64,000 bases of DNA from Metarhizium brunneum (Eukaryota > Ascomycota > Sordariomycetes > Hypocreales > Clavicipitaceae). Where the stretch lies: positions 3,782,001-3,846,000 of the forward strand of contig NC_089425.1 of NCBI RefSeq assembly GCF_013426205.1. Reading direction: 5' to 3'. Position numbers and translations under genes: made by a program. This document shows positions 1 through 13,932 of the stretch, piece after piece. Each line of letters begins with the position of its first letter. The first letter of the stretch is position 1. The notes beneath the pieces were generated by a model. The model made no database searches and was not told the origin of the DNA. It was given only the letters and a program-made list of their open reading frames with translations.

Positions 1-41
1 ATAATCCTAGCCGCCGAATCGTGACTCTATTTGTGCTGCGT

Positions 42-2463
42 CTATTTCTTCAGCGCAAGCAACGAGAACGTGCCGCCCACCACAGGTCTCGCCGTGAATT
101 GAAGACCCCCAGGATAGCCACCAGTATTCACGTCGTACAGGTCTGTAAAGGCACGCCAGGTGGGCGTCTCGTTGATCCATCTGGCAATCTTGGAGATGAA
201 CATGTTCTGCGTTTCGGGCTTGGCTACAGCGGCCGCGAACAGCTCCCAATCCACCTTGGTCCAGACGTTGCGCGTGTCGAGAATAACGCCATATTCCTTT
301 TGCGTCTTGAGGTAAAAGTCGCTTTGCATGTCGTAGATTTCCTGGGGAATAAAGTCGAGACCTAAAAGCTTGTCTGGGTAGATATTGTAGAGGAGACCTG
401 GCACCCCATGTGTTAGCTCTCCCTAGTGACTATTGATGAGCGTGCAGTGCGCGTACCGTAAGAGTCTTTGTTGTCATACTGCAGCATGCTATGCCCGGCC
501 TCGGCATTGACGCCATGCTCAGTCCAGAATTCAAGGTATTCCTTGGCCAGAGTAGAGTATTTGCTACTCTCGTCTTCGAACCCGGCCCGGGTGGCGACTT
601 CGGACATGGCTTGGAGGGCAATGATGCCTTTGATGGCCAGATTGGTCTGGTTACTATGGTCACATGGTTAACTTGGGACTCGTCTTCACGTGGCTTTGGG
701 CGAGACTTACGCAAGGTGGCCAGCAAAGTCATCGGTAGAGAGCTGGCTCGCAGGGATCTTGGCGTCGTCTATCATGTACTGAGCCCATTTGACGAGCAAA
801 TCCCAATTGGCCGAAAGATATTCGTCGTCATGCTTCATCTGAGAATAGGCAAGCATCATGATAATCATGTTGCCGCACTCCTCCAGGGGCATGTGTTCAT
901 CGTTCCCATCAGCGTAGCCAAGGGCCCTGGGAAAACGCCCCAAGTCGTGCTGTGCAAAGTCATTCGGATAGTGGTATCGGTCATTGAGCAAAAGAGGCTC
1001 GAGAAGATACTTGAGCAGGTTCGGGTTCAAGTACAAGAGGATGGGGAACGCAGGGAAGATGACGTCAACAGTTTGAATGTCACTATTTGACGAAATTTCT
1101 TTGAGGAAAATTAAAGGATTGTCTGGGGTGCCTGTGTATGCGAGGGCACCAAAGGTTTGTCGAAGAGATAGAGTGGTGATTGTTGCATAGTCCTGGCCAG
1201 CAGCAGCAACAGAGTCTCTCTGGATGCGAAGATCCAATCGATTGGCAGCATGCGTGGCATTGTCGTAGTCGTGGTAGAAAAATGGGACTAGGTCATTCTC
1301 CTGAAAATATGAAGCCCATAGAGATGGCACGCTCTGCGGGTCTGCAGCCTCCCCAACCCACTGAATACTGTCCCGTTGGGCCACCCCGATGGTAAAGACA
1401 GTCTCGGCCCATCCGCCCTTGACAGTGCCTAGATCACGGGAAAGGGCAAAGACGGGCCTTTGGTCCCCGGTCAGCAGTGTTTCCAGTGATGTCAAGATGC
1501 AATAGAGTTTTGACTCACCACCTGTCATTGACGGCGCGGAACAGGTTGTCAACCCGGTTGTCCAGCGACCCCTCTTGGAGGAATTGCCCGCGTACATCCA
1601 CGTCAGAACCAATCTTGTAGCTTACACCACTCTGGTCACCAGTGGACCAGTACCAAGTGCCCCAAGCTGCATTTTCTCCATCCTCCTGGAAGACGGTCTC
1701 TTTCTGTTTCCAGAACCTGTGGCTACGCACGCCATAATTGGATGAAGTATCCCATTCAACCACTGCTCCAGTGTCGCCCGATGCCCATTCTGAGAACACG
1801 TACGTCAGCAGAAAGCTCACAGCCACGGGTGTCAAGGGTGCCAAGGGGCTCTGACTGACCTCCCGACACGTCGGAATAGACTTGCACTCTGTGCGACTTG
1901 CCGTCGCGAGATTTAACAGCAACGTTGATGTATGAAAAGGGGACAGATTGGCGCCTCAAGTCGTCTGGGTAGACGGGCGATAGAAATTCCACTCGCATGT
2001 CAACCTTGTCAGCAACCGACATGTTGAAGATGCTACGAGTTGACGTATACTCTAAGCTCAACTGGTCGACATTCGGAGCTCCAGGAGCGCCACCCATCCA
2101 GTTATATACTTCACCGTCGACCTTGACGAAGCCTTGCCATCCTTGAATCCCGGTTCTGTACGCGGCAGAGAATGGGAAAATTAGCTACTGCGTCTCTCCC
2201 GTGATCTTGATGCTAAAACTTGTGCAATTTGAGATCACCGTTGGGGGAAAGGGGGGCAGAACTTACGCCCAGAATTTGGGCCATTGCCCCGGGAGGATAG
2301 CGTGAGGGCCGTTTTCTTGCCCGTTGAGCCAGACATTCAGATATGGATTACGCACGGCCAGAGGAACAGCCGGAGGTCTGGCAGGAGTAAAAGAAGAATC
2401 GGCTCCTACCTGTCCACCAATGACAGCAAGAACAGCCGCCGAGGCGAATTTGACGAACTTCAT
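42..2463 (-). CDS. gtaA: Secreted glutaminase, GtaA family
   Basis: Hydrolyses glutamine to glutamate outside the cell; the family is known from Aspergillus GtaA. My model has six exons: 2463-2267, 2155-1860, 1789-1519, 1457-711, 653-457, 397-42. All introns are GT-AG and the frame is kept throughout, giving 687 aa against about 690 for the Aspergillus enzyme. The start MKFVKFASAAVLAV is a typical signal peptide. Family landmarks follow in order: VRNPYLNVWL, a GWQGF segment, FSEWASGD, WPVFALSRDLG, then a helical C-terminal part with YADGNDEHMPLEECGNM and YGLLYNIYPDKLLGL, ending in a GGYPGG region. The order matches the DUF4964/5127/4965/1793 architecture. A TATAAATA box on the minus strand at 2572-2565 lies about 100 bases before the start. 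The gene looks intact. Confidence 0.9.
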
Positions 2464-2564
2464 GACGCCAGGAATCCGCGTCAAGCTTTGTTGAAGGCCG
2501 GGGGAGTAGATTGTTGACAACCAGGGTGTCTCAACCACCACCTCGTAGAGGTCCTCCCCCGTGG

Positions 2565-2572
2565 TATTTATA
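2565..2572 (-). promoter_or_regulatory. TATA box of the glutaminase gene
   Basis: TATAAATA read on the minus strand, about 100 bases upstream of the glutaminase start codon. This is an ordinary position for a fungal TATA element. Confidence 0.5.
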
Positions 2573-2619
2573 CTGGGCAGAAACATGTCTGGTGGGACTT
2601 TCTAATTGGGAAAGAGTGA

Positions 2620-5600
2620 ATACGACAGTAAATGCAGATGAGACAGGTCATAGACAAAGGCAGGGGGTGTGTATGTGCAGGTGTGTGCGCTTCCGCGTGC
2701 GTGCAAAATGCGGAATGCAATAGGTAAATGCGCGTGGTGGCGGCCGGCCGCGTCCACGAAATTCAAGACGCAGTGCAATCGAACACAGCCCTCACCGATA
2801 GCAGAAACGGCATTCAGAAAGGCAGAAGGTCTAGTCGAACGATGGGGGATGCAAGGTCTAGGCCGCACAGCAAACACATCCATCCAATGGCTCAATCGGC
2901 AGCAAAGTTGAACTTGGCAGAGTCCGAAGGACGAGGTTTGAAGGCTAGGTCCGTTCTACTGGGTTAGCACCCGACCGGAAAACACAAAGGCAAGACCAAC
3001 AGAAAACAAGCTAATCAAACAAGCGGGCAAGGCGAGAGACACACAGCGTAGTCGGGGACGGCGATTTGGGCGGCAAGGCGAGCTGCGCAGTCGCACTCGG
3101 TATGCGCAAATGGGCCGGCTAGTCGAGGCTTATTTTGGTGCACGCGTCGCGGTCCGCTCGATTGTATTCTGACTCTGGCAAGCAAGACACAAGGAAGGCT
3201 GAGTATGCATATGGACTTGATGGATTGCGGAAGGGGAAGGGAGCAGAAGGAGAGGGTGACACAAGTCACTGCAATGCAAGTGCGCATGTGGGCGGATCAA
3301 TCGATGCTGGCGATGGAACGAGAGGGGGTGGAGGTGCGGGCTACGACATCCAGGGGTCTCGCGGTGGGGCAGAACAATGCGGAGGGGCGTGCGGCAGTGG
3401 CGCTGACCCCAAAGTCGACCAGGCAGGCAAGAGCGTCACGGCTGCGAAAAGCAGAGCCAAAATGCCGCGTGACGCCCGACAGAACCACTCATTTGTGCGT
3501 GTTCTGTCCGCATCCTGGCTGTATACAGCCACTGTAACTTGGGCCTCGTAGCATTGGAACAGAATGGGAGATGAGGTCATGAGGGGACGTTGGGGAAGAT
3601 TGACGGAACCAGCACAAAGGAGGCCGTGAGAGGCTGCCATGCCCGTCGGTATTCGTCTGGTGCCTTGAGCGTTCCAGATGCCCCAGCGCCTCCATCTCTG
3701 CACATTTACGCTCGCATCGGTACCTAATAATCCGTACAGGATGGGGCAAGGCAAACCCAAGCTCCACTGCGCCTTCCCAAACTGCATCGTTGGTTGATGG
3801 AAGGAATCGGCCGAGATGCGCAGAGCAATACAGACGCCCTCTCCGTTGCAAATGAACAATGAAGCTATGATGGCCACTATAAAGTATTTCGAAGCTCTTT
3901 TGGGTCGACGGTGCAAGCCTTTCGCATGACCACACCAACACTTTTCTACGTATTGGCACGGCCTGACCCTGACGGATGTCTACCTACCTGGTAGGTACTT
4001 TACCCAAGTGCCGATGGCCATGGGCCATTATGCGAGATTTGATCGGTGTGCAATGAACCACCCAGGACGAAGGAGGGGCGTGTGCTTCCGCGGTTCCGCG
4101 CATGCTAATTCTGTTGTGCATACTATTTCTGTGTCTGTCTGCTTCCAACCAGTCGACTGTTGGCTCGTCCTCCAATGCCCCACCTGCGCCATGTCTAAAC
4201 TTTACTTCTTTTAATGTTGCATGCCCCAACTTTTGATGTCTTCCTCTCTCCTCGACACGGCCATGGCCAGAGTCTACCGCGAATAATCCTTCCAGACACC
4301 CGTGCCTGCTTGATGGTCGGTTTCGGTTCTTGTTCCGCCCCTGAGTACCCAAGGGCCCGGAGTTGGAAAATACTATTGGAACATGGTGTCGCAGGACATG
4401 GCTCTCGACAATCTCAACGCATTTGTGGCCGCCATCTTGCGTTCCTGCACAACATCGTTCCAAGTCACAGGTCTTGCCTGCCTGATTGTCAATGGGAAGC
4501 TGGTTCGCGCTGTGTGTGCGAAACCAGCCTATTTGTCATGCATTTGGTACGTACGGCCTCTGGATACTTTCAAATGATGCAGCGCTCCGTTCTTCATCCG
4601 GATCACGGTAGCTAATGAACTCCGGCACCTTACCCAAGATTTCCTCCTCTGTCCCCGCTCTACAGTACCTTGGCGACTCATCGATCGAATTATGGTAGCA
4701 CCACAGCTCAGTGGTCGCGTGTCTCCCCATGAATTGAGGACTTTGGGAACGATGTAACCCTCGCTTTGGTCTGCCCCCGTTCTCGAACCACTGTCATCGC
4801 TTTAACTGGCCAGAGTTCATAGACTTTGGCTACGGACTCCGCACACGCGTCTTTACGACCCAACGCAACCTCGTGCGAAATGGCCTTCTGGATTCAGACT
4901 CTTGCCATCACATTTCACCATCATCAGAGCGGATAGCACTGTGCGGACATCAAACGAGTCAAATGCACTCCGGGTGCTCTCGACCAAACTGTGAATCCTT
5001 TTGCCGACGCAGAAGACGCCTTCGTCCGTCCACAATTTGCTGGTCCCAGACGACAGAGACTGTCACCGTAACACCTCGGAAGTCCCATGATGTACTCATC
5101 TGCGACTACCCTGCTCTCTTGTGCTGTGTGACCACTAAATGCCGACACAGCTTGCCAACTTACCATGCATGTTATGTCTGTGTGTTGTAATAGACCGAGC
5201 AAGTCTCCGGGAGCTTTTCTACAAGACGGTTTGTGCGGGCGCACGTTGTCATCTCATAGAGTAATTTTCATTACATGCCGCAAACCGCCAGACATTGGGG
5301 TCCTCGAGACTAGTACCCACGGCCGACTTGCAGCCACGCAAGACTAGAAAATACAACACAACCAACGACGAAACCCAACGCCAACTCTTAACAGTTCTTC
5401 CACTGCCCATTAATCTATCTTGATGGTTGATGAGGATGGAAGCAGTAGCAATTTGGGTGGCAGCGCCGTGACGTATCTCATTCAACTCCCCTGCCGATCT
5501 TGCGGATCTGACTCTCGTGCCTGACAGGTATTACAGCCTTGTAGTAGGAAATACATACAGCAGGGGCTACGGTAAAGTAGTGGTAAAGGTGGCCTCGTGC

Positions 5601-7798
5601 CCATTCTGACTGCAAAGCTCAAAAATAATTATTTAAGCAGCAAAACGCTCCGCCATCCATAGCCTGCGTGCCTTCAACGATGCCTCAAATCTAAATCGAC
5701 CATGGAGTATTTCATACCCGGAGTGGAATCCTCAATTTTGGCCGTCGTCCTTTTCAGCATCATTACTCATCAAACGACCGTCAGTTCGATGGGAGTGCTG
5801 GGCTGGAAAAGCCGTCGGCTCCGAATGTCAAGCTTCTTGGCATCTCGGCTCTAGACTGCGCCCCTACGTTCCTACGAAATGTTCTCCACAGGAACCGGCT
5901 CTTTCTACTCCCCGATGACGTTCTGAATTAGTCCAGGACACAGTTTTATAACCAGCCTGACGCCTATCGCAGGCCAGACTAGCCAGTATTCATTGGCCAC
6001 AGAACAGCACGGTAGGTAGCAACTTGCCTTCGCTGTTCTAGCTTCCACATAGATTGTTTTATGTGGTAGCGAATTTTTTGAGGAAAGAGCCATCATTTAT
6101 CCATTTGGATACGAAGGTGCTCAACTCGGACCATAGGTAGACTTTGATGTCATTGATGTAGAAATGGTAGTACTCATAAATATTTATCAGTGCGTGTCTT
6201 CCCAACATATTTCATCCTCAAAGACTGCAATCCCACGAAATGAGTTCTTGCACAATTTCACGGGTGTTATGGATGCCAACTGGACCACGTCCTTTGATGC
6301 AGTCATCATCGTCATTGTGCCGGAGCCAGCCAACCTCGGCCCGTTCACAACCCTTTCCTCCCGCTTCCCTCGCTGCAAAGTCAACCCACATGATCAATAT
6401 AAGACGGCGCATGTCTTCGACCCTGCACGGTATCACTTGACGGGGGCGTGCACCAAACCACAGGGCTGAAAGATAATAGGCGGGATCGGCAAGAGATCAG
6501 CGCTGTCATTGGTGTCGGTTCATGGGTGCGAGAGGGGTCTGGTCGGCAGTTTCGATTCGACCGTTGAAGCTTTCATATGAAGCAGACGTGTTCGAGACCA
6601 AATGCACATTCGGCCTAGTTCGTTTGCTTGCCGCGCTTCCCCGCGTCGCTGCGATAGTCGTGCGATTTGGCTCTGGGCTGCGATCAAGTTTACAGACTTG
6701 CCGAGATGAATGGTGCCTGCGCGACACGTAAGCCAGATGCTCTCTAGTCTAATATGCTTGGTATCGTATTGATCATGTCTTGGGGCCCTTGAAATGTCCA
6801 AGATTCTGCTGCCGACTGAAGGGTCTGCAGGCATGAGACGGTGATGGTACAGTAGTGGCTGACGCGGGAGTGTGGTTTCACAAGACATACCCCAATCGGA
6901 GCACACCACGAGGTAAACATGGTTTTTCACGGCGGGGAATCGCAGTACTTTAACCGGGCTATCGAGGCTGGTATGCGGGATGTCGGGTGCCAATGCAGTG
7001 CATCAAGGCGTATGCTATGAAGGCGGACAGAGAGTGACTTGTGTCAATTTGACTGGGCAATGGATCGGCAAACATTAAACAGAGGAAGCGCCATTGTCCT
7101 ACGACAGGCTAGGCAATATCACCAAGTCTTTTCACTTGTAGTGCTCTGCCTGGAACAGGAGCAGTAGCGTGTGAGGTCGTGATGTATCGCGAGTCCGGTC
7201 CACATCCTTCATGTCTTCCCCAACGAGGCATGAGTACCAACCCGATCCAAGAAGTCACATTTTATCGGCATTTCGCCCATCTATGAAATGACGACTATTG
7301 CTGCCAAGAAAGTTTCACACTTTGTTCATGCTAAAATTACCGCCACTACCATGGGTTCCAGCAGTCTAGTAATGGCAGACATTGCAGTAGCTTGCCTATG
7401 GTTTCTATTAGGTCCTATATGACTGTATCTTGAAACCGCTAGAGCTGTGTGTGAATTTGAATCCGGATATGAGATACCTGGGTTGTATCGGCGAACACAA
7501 ACGCGCAGAATACACACCAGATCTGTGCACATTTGGTACCGCTGTAAACTAGATGCTATTTGGATATATTTAACGGCCCAGAAGCCACCAGCCCCCAAGC
7601 CATGTCTCACTAAATATTTGACTGCCCACGGCCAACATGCGTCCTGGCCTTGTATGTACTAGTCGGCATTGATAGTTGTCCGTTTGCCAGTACTGCTCTC
7701 AATCCACCAAGAAGGGAAAACACTTCAAAATATACAAACTCCAGAAACATTTCACAATGCTATTCTGGCATGCAGATCCCTACGCATACGTAGTATTT
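2620..7798. other. Long gene-free interval
   Basis: About 5 kb with only short overlapping open frames on both strands and no coherent exon chain, signal peptide or domain. The left part (2.6-4.4 kb) is fairly GC-rich, so chance frames of up to 190 codons occur there. It may hold untranslated regions, regulatory DNA or noncoding RNA, but I see no feature I can support. Confidence 0.5.
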
Positions 7799-9279
<1,481 letters not shown>

Positions 9280-11071
9280 GTTGAAGTGTGGTTATGGAAC
9301 TTGGTGATGATGCGCCCTGAGAAGTTGAAGTTGTTGAAGTTGGACTTGGACGCACGAAGAAGCCATATTGCCTTGGTTATAAATAAAGAAGCTCACTAGC
9401 AACTATCCAAGAATAAACAACAAGGTACATCTAGATTGAAGTCATATTCAGCCTCGCTACGTGGACTTTTCGGCAATGGCCCGATTTTTCGTCACAAAAG
9501 AGCCATCCCACGACGACTCAAACACACTAGCAATTACCTTCCTGGCAATGCATTACTCATGCTTTGATCCAGGATCCACCCCTTTCCTGTCCCTGGACTA
9601 TAATGCGATGGCGACTTCTATAATTCGAGGGAACCATCTCCATACCGTCGGAGGCTCTGAGCCGATAAGGCGTAGGAAATTCCGGTTCTGCACAGCCGGG
9701 TTGCATGATTCCCCTTTTTATTGTGGGCGAAAGAATAACCGCTACGTAACTCGAGACAGATGCCTTATCTTTTCAATTGCGCGTCATGCTTCGTATTCTG
9801 ATCCTACGCGACCCCTAAGCCACCATCCGCGAGCGCATCGCCGCGGAGATGCTCTCGTCGCGAACAAATTCGCCCCTCTGGGACAAAACACCCGACACAA
9901 ACGATGGCCGTGGCATACATAACATCACGCGCTGTCTGGATTCATTGCCGCGGGACAAAACCGCGGAAGCCGCGGAAAGCGCGCGGCCTTCGATGCTTGG
10001 AGGCCGCTGGTGATACATGTCATATGAGTAGGAGCCGATGGCTTCACGCTTCAATTCTTAAAAATGAAGCCCACGAGCCCATCTTGGCAGCTCTTTAAAT
10101 ATATTTAGAGTGAATAAATGTCCATTGGCTTGGAATACTCCCCCGGATGAGTTTTCGCCGCTGCATCCCACATTACAAATCGCATTGGCTTCATATTGTG
10201 AAGCCTGCGCGGTGAGAGACAAGTCAATAGAAACACGCAGTTCTCACAGCCGCTACTCAGAGCTGACGTCTAGATTCCTCATAAAAGCTACTGCTAGCGA
10301 CGATGATGTCATCAGCTGTCAAGCAGTGGATGCAGTTCTCTCTTAACGAGCTGTATCAAGCGTGTTTCAGGATTCCAAGAAGCCCCTGAAAGCAGTCAGC
10401 TTCTATATCGGGAAAAGCTTCAAAGACCCTGATAGACCGTTTTGAGCATGTCCTGGTTTTAATATGGATTTGATCCGTAGCTGCTATTCGTGCGCATTTA
10501 GCAGAAGAATGCAAAGATGCGCAATACACATCGTTTCTCAATCTACCCTGAAATACAGTCATATTTTTACGGCACCTTGTAGCTCACAGAGCAGCTTGAC
10601 ACCTTTATCACAGAATGTCTATCTTCATGAGTTGTTTTGCAAGGCTGTTCCTAGTAGCTGTAAGCAAGGCCAAGTTACTCCTGGAGCCAAGCTTGGTCTA
10701 CAAGGAATAATAATATTGCTAATCTCTCCAAAATTTAAAAATGGACTGCGTACACTTCATACATCCTCCATATTACGTCACAGAATTGGCCAATTGGTCC
10801 ACGCGCATAGTCGGCTCGCGCCTCACGGGTGGAAATCTAGCCCTGGATAATAAGCTCCAATTGTCCGATCAATACTATTTTAATTCTCCAGTCCCCTCTG
10901 GTCGCAATTTATCGTAGTCGCTCACGGGTATTACATCTTTTGTTTTTTACCTCTCAAGCCGTTTATGCACCAGCAACCTACGAAATCCGACTGCATCCCG
11001 TCCCTTGTAAGTTTAACATTTTTAGAGCTTTTATCAAGGAGAAGCTCTTCCGGACTAGATAATGCATAGAC
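9280..11071. other. Gene-free interval
   Basis: Promoter side of the protease, then moderately AT-rich DNA with scattered short frames. No coding chain, RNA gene or repeat was recognised. Confidence 0.4.
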
Positions 11072-12079
11072 TTAACCCCCAACAGGTGATTCATGAGTCC
11101 ATTTCTCCAAAGCGCCGTTGCGGTCCTTCATAGTTTCGTCCCCAACGCATCGCTCTTGGGTTCTGTCGACCTCTTGCTGGACGGCCTCTGGCATCCTCAA
11201 TACGATTGGATTGAACGGACGAAAAGGCTTCCGGTTGTCAGCCATCTATTCTTAGGATTAAAGACTAGACTTACCCAGAATACCCAGCTGGGTTTGTACC
11301 ACCAGCCACCAGCAAAGACCGTATACTCCTTTGATAAAGTCAGACATGGCAATCGTAGCAAAACAGCATTTTCGCAAGGGGACTCACTATTCCATCCTCG
11401 GCTTTAAATTCCTGGGAAACGCCGGCCCCAGTAATCATTCCCCAATTCCCTTTGCCACTTAATTTTTGTCCATCCAAAGCACTCCCTGTACACTGAACAG
11501 ATAGTTCTTTGTTCGCTCCCAGAACTGCCGCTACTTTACAGTGCGTAGTGCAGTATACTTGGGTGACCAGGAATAGCCCATGGTCTGAGACTGGGTCATC
11601 AAATTTTAGCTGAGAAATTTTCTCACGGCCATGTTCCTTGACCCAATCGCGAAAAGGTTCATCTGGTTCATATGCCCTGTATTGGACGGGGTCGGTCAAG
11701 AGAAGGCCACACTCGGACTTTGTTGTTGTAAAGCCCAGCGAAAAGCCAGCTTTTGGGGGCAAGTTTCCGATTCTACATCCATGTTAGTGCTGAGTTCGAC
11801 ACAGCTTTTATACTTGTACCAGAAGGCGAACCTTATTTCAGCTTCCGCGTTGCATTTGGTCCATTTCATAGTCTCTCCATAGACTGGACCCAGTTGAACG
11901 GGGGGCTCTGTCACAAGCTTCGTGTCCTTGGGGAGATCAGCAGAGAGATCGATAATAAGGTGCCAGTGTCCGTTTATATCAAAATATCCACAGTGACCGG
12001 GCTGGAGGTTGGGCGCTGCGTGATATAGCGGGCGTCCAAAGCCAACGGGGTGCAGGCTCTTTGTATACACTTTATCCAT
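11072..12079 (-). CDS. Conserved-looking fungal protein of unknown function (GYFD motif)
   Basis: Four exons give an open frame of 286 aa: 12079-11814, 11772-11388, 11328-11275, 11227-11072. The frame is supported across all junctions: FWY-KIGNLPPKAG, EDGI-EYTVFAGGWWYKPSW and VFW-PFRPFNPIVL. Notable segments are LQPGHCGYFDINGHW near residues 25-40, HGLFLVTQVYCTTHC in the middle and GGWWYKP late. From memory these resemble an uncharacterised fungal family with 'CGYFD..G.W' and 'KHGLWIVT..YST..C' motifs, but that is not checked. No signal peptide is seen; an upstream open frame without ATG could hide another exon. The first intron is only 41 nt, though it has a perfect CTAAC branch site. Function unknown. 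Confidence 0.6.
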
Positions 12080-13932
12080 GCTGTAGACTGGCACCTTGAG
12101 TGAATTTCCATTTTTAGCCAGTTTTGCTGTCCAGATTGTAATGAGGAGTGTTATATATGTATGCACATGATATCATTGATGGCAAGCTGTATGATGAGCG
12201 GCTTGGAGCTGCGCCTTCTCCACACTGCACAGAGTTTCCCCAAAAACTCATTTTCAGAGTTATGCGCCACAGAAACTCGGTCTGAAAATTGTGGCTTTGA
12301 TACAATAATATATTTTCTGGGCCGTGGCTGGGATTTCGGAACAACATTCCTTCAGAATCGGCTGTCGTCATTTAAGCATACCGTCGCTGGCTGACTTGTC
12401 ACAATTCAACTAGACCAGACAAAAGAGAAATCATACTTCCACTAGTGCTTTAAATAATTGAACCTTGTATGCATCTTAGTTGTAGATGGCCTCTATTTTT
12501 TTACCCGTTGGCACGACTGTTCGTTGACGCTTTCGACCGAATTGTCTACAAAGCCACATCTGTAGCTGAAGATGGTAACAAGTCAATTAGGAGACCGTTT
12601 AATGTTTAAATTTATAGCGACGTTTTTTGTTTTACGTAAGCCTCAGAGGTCTTGATGGATGCTGCATTTCATTGGTGTTGACTCGGAGCCCTAAACGTGT
12701 TTATAAAGCCGACAAATCCTAACTAGGATGGAGATTTCGACGCTGAATAACCAGTGAATTGGAGTTTCCGACGTTGAGATATCCGTTGATCAGCAGGTGA
12801 ACAACCCCATTGACCCTTCTCTTCCCTCACCGAAACCACCTCATGGAACTCCCCGTCGGACAAGTCTAGGACATGTACATACACAAAACAACTCCAAGGC
12901 TTTCGGAAAGCCTCAAAGTCACGACATGAAAATCCAAACTACACATTCAGAAATGTTCAACTTGTCACTTGCTGGACAAGAGTGGCGTTAGTATTTATCA
13001 TATCACCACCGTATTCTTTTCTTCCTTTTTGATAGTGGCATGTGGCATCATGGCTTCGCGCCCGAGGCGTTTTTCAGCTGAAAGCTGAGATGCCACAGTT
13101 TCGAAACTCTAATCCACATCCAGTTTGCCGCAGGCTTGGCTCACAGCCCCGGCCGCCACACCCGCCGGTGGGCGGCCGCGACTGGTTGCTGTTATACAAA
13201 GGTTCTCCACACAGTTGTTATGCCTATCGGAATTCGGCACCACAGACTTTGCTGCCCAAGCGCCAATTCATCAACTATAACTCTAGGCTTGCGGTATAGT
13301 AAAGCAAAAAGGCCACCGCAACATGAAATATCTGCGCCTGTACTTCAAGCTCGACGACACATGGTTCCAGGCCGCGGAGGGCCTCTTTCGAGTGGCGCCC
13401 AAGTAACCACTACCTAGCTAGGTAGGTATGCTTCTGCCCCGACCCTCCTCGAATAGTGCAGAGCAGTGTATTTCACGAAGCTGGAGGGCGGGGTGACCGA
13501 TCTAGCCGCTACGTGGAATAGACGGAACTTGACATAGCCGTGAGAGAAGAATGGAATTGCAAATTACCGTCACCCAAAGCTTTGCCATACGTGACAAGTC
13601 TTCTCTAGAGCCCAAATTAAAACTCCTACGAGCCCGTATGGGCATTACATGTGTCCATTTGATACATCTTAAACTAAACTACATACATGGCGATCAAAAT
13701 CGCATTTTCATAAGGAAACACTGCAGCCTAAGCAGAAACAGCCCAACCTTGGGCAAACTTCGATTCCTAGCAGCTTTTCGGTATTGTCCCTGCGCAAATA
13801 AGCACGGAGAGAGAAATCTCCACCGTGGACGTGATTAAATGGCACCGCATCTGATGCTCGGTTGTGTACATCCTTCTCCGACAGGACCATGGTTTTGCTC
13901 TCCATGCTTCATGTTCACAACGGACTCCCAAG
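12080..13932. other. Gene-free interval
   Basis: Contains short frames only. No domain, RNA or repeat was recognised between the GYFD-motif gene and the subtilase pseudogene. Confidence 0.4.

Noticed and set aside
3135..4463. Overlapping open frames of 110-190 codons on both strands
   Set aside because: They overlap each other in GC-richer DNA, have no domain, signal peptide or splice logic, and composition does not favour one frame.
6218..6436. Minus-strand frame with a protein-like segment (DDDDCIKGRGPVGIHNTRE)
   Set aside because: Short, isolated, no family recognised and no joinable exons.
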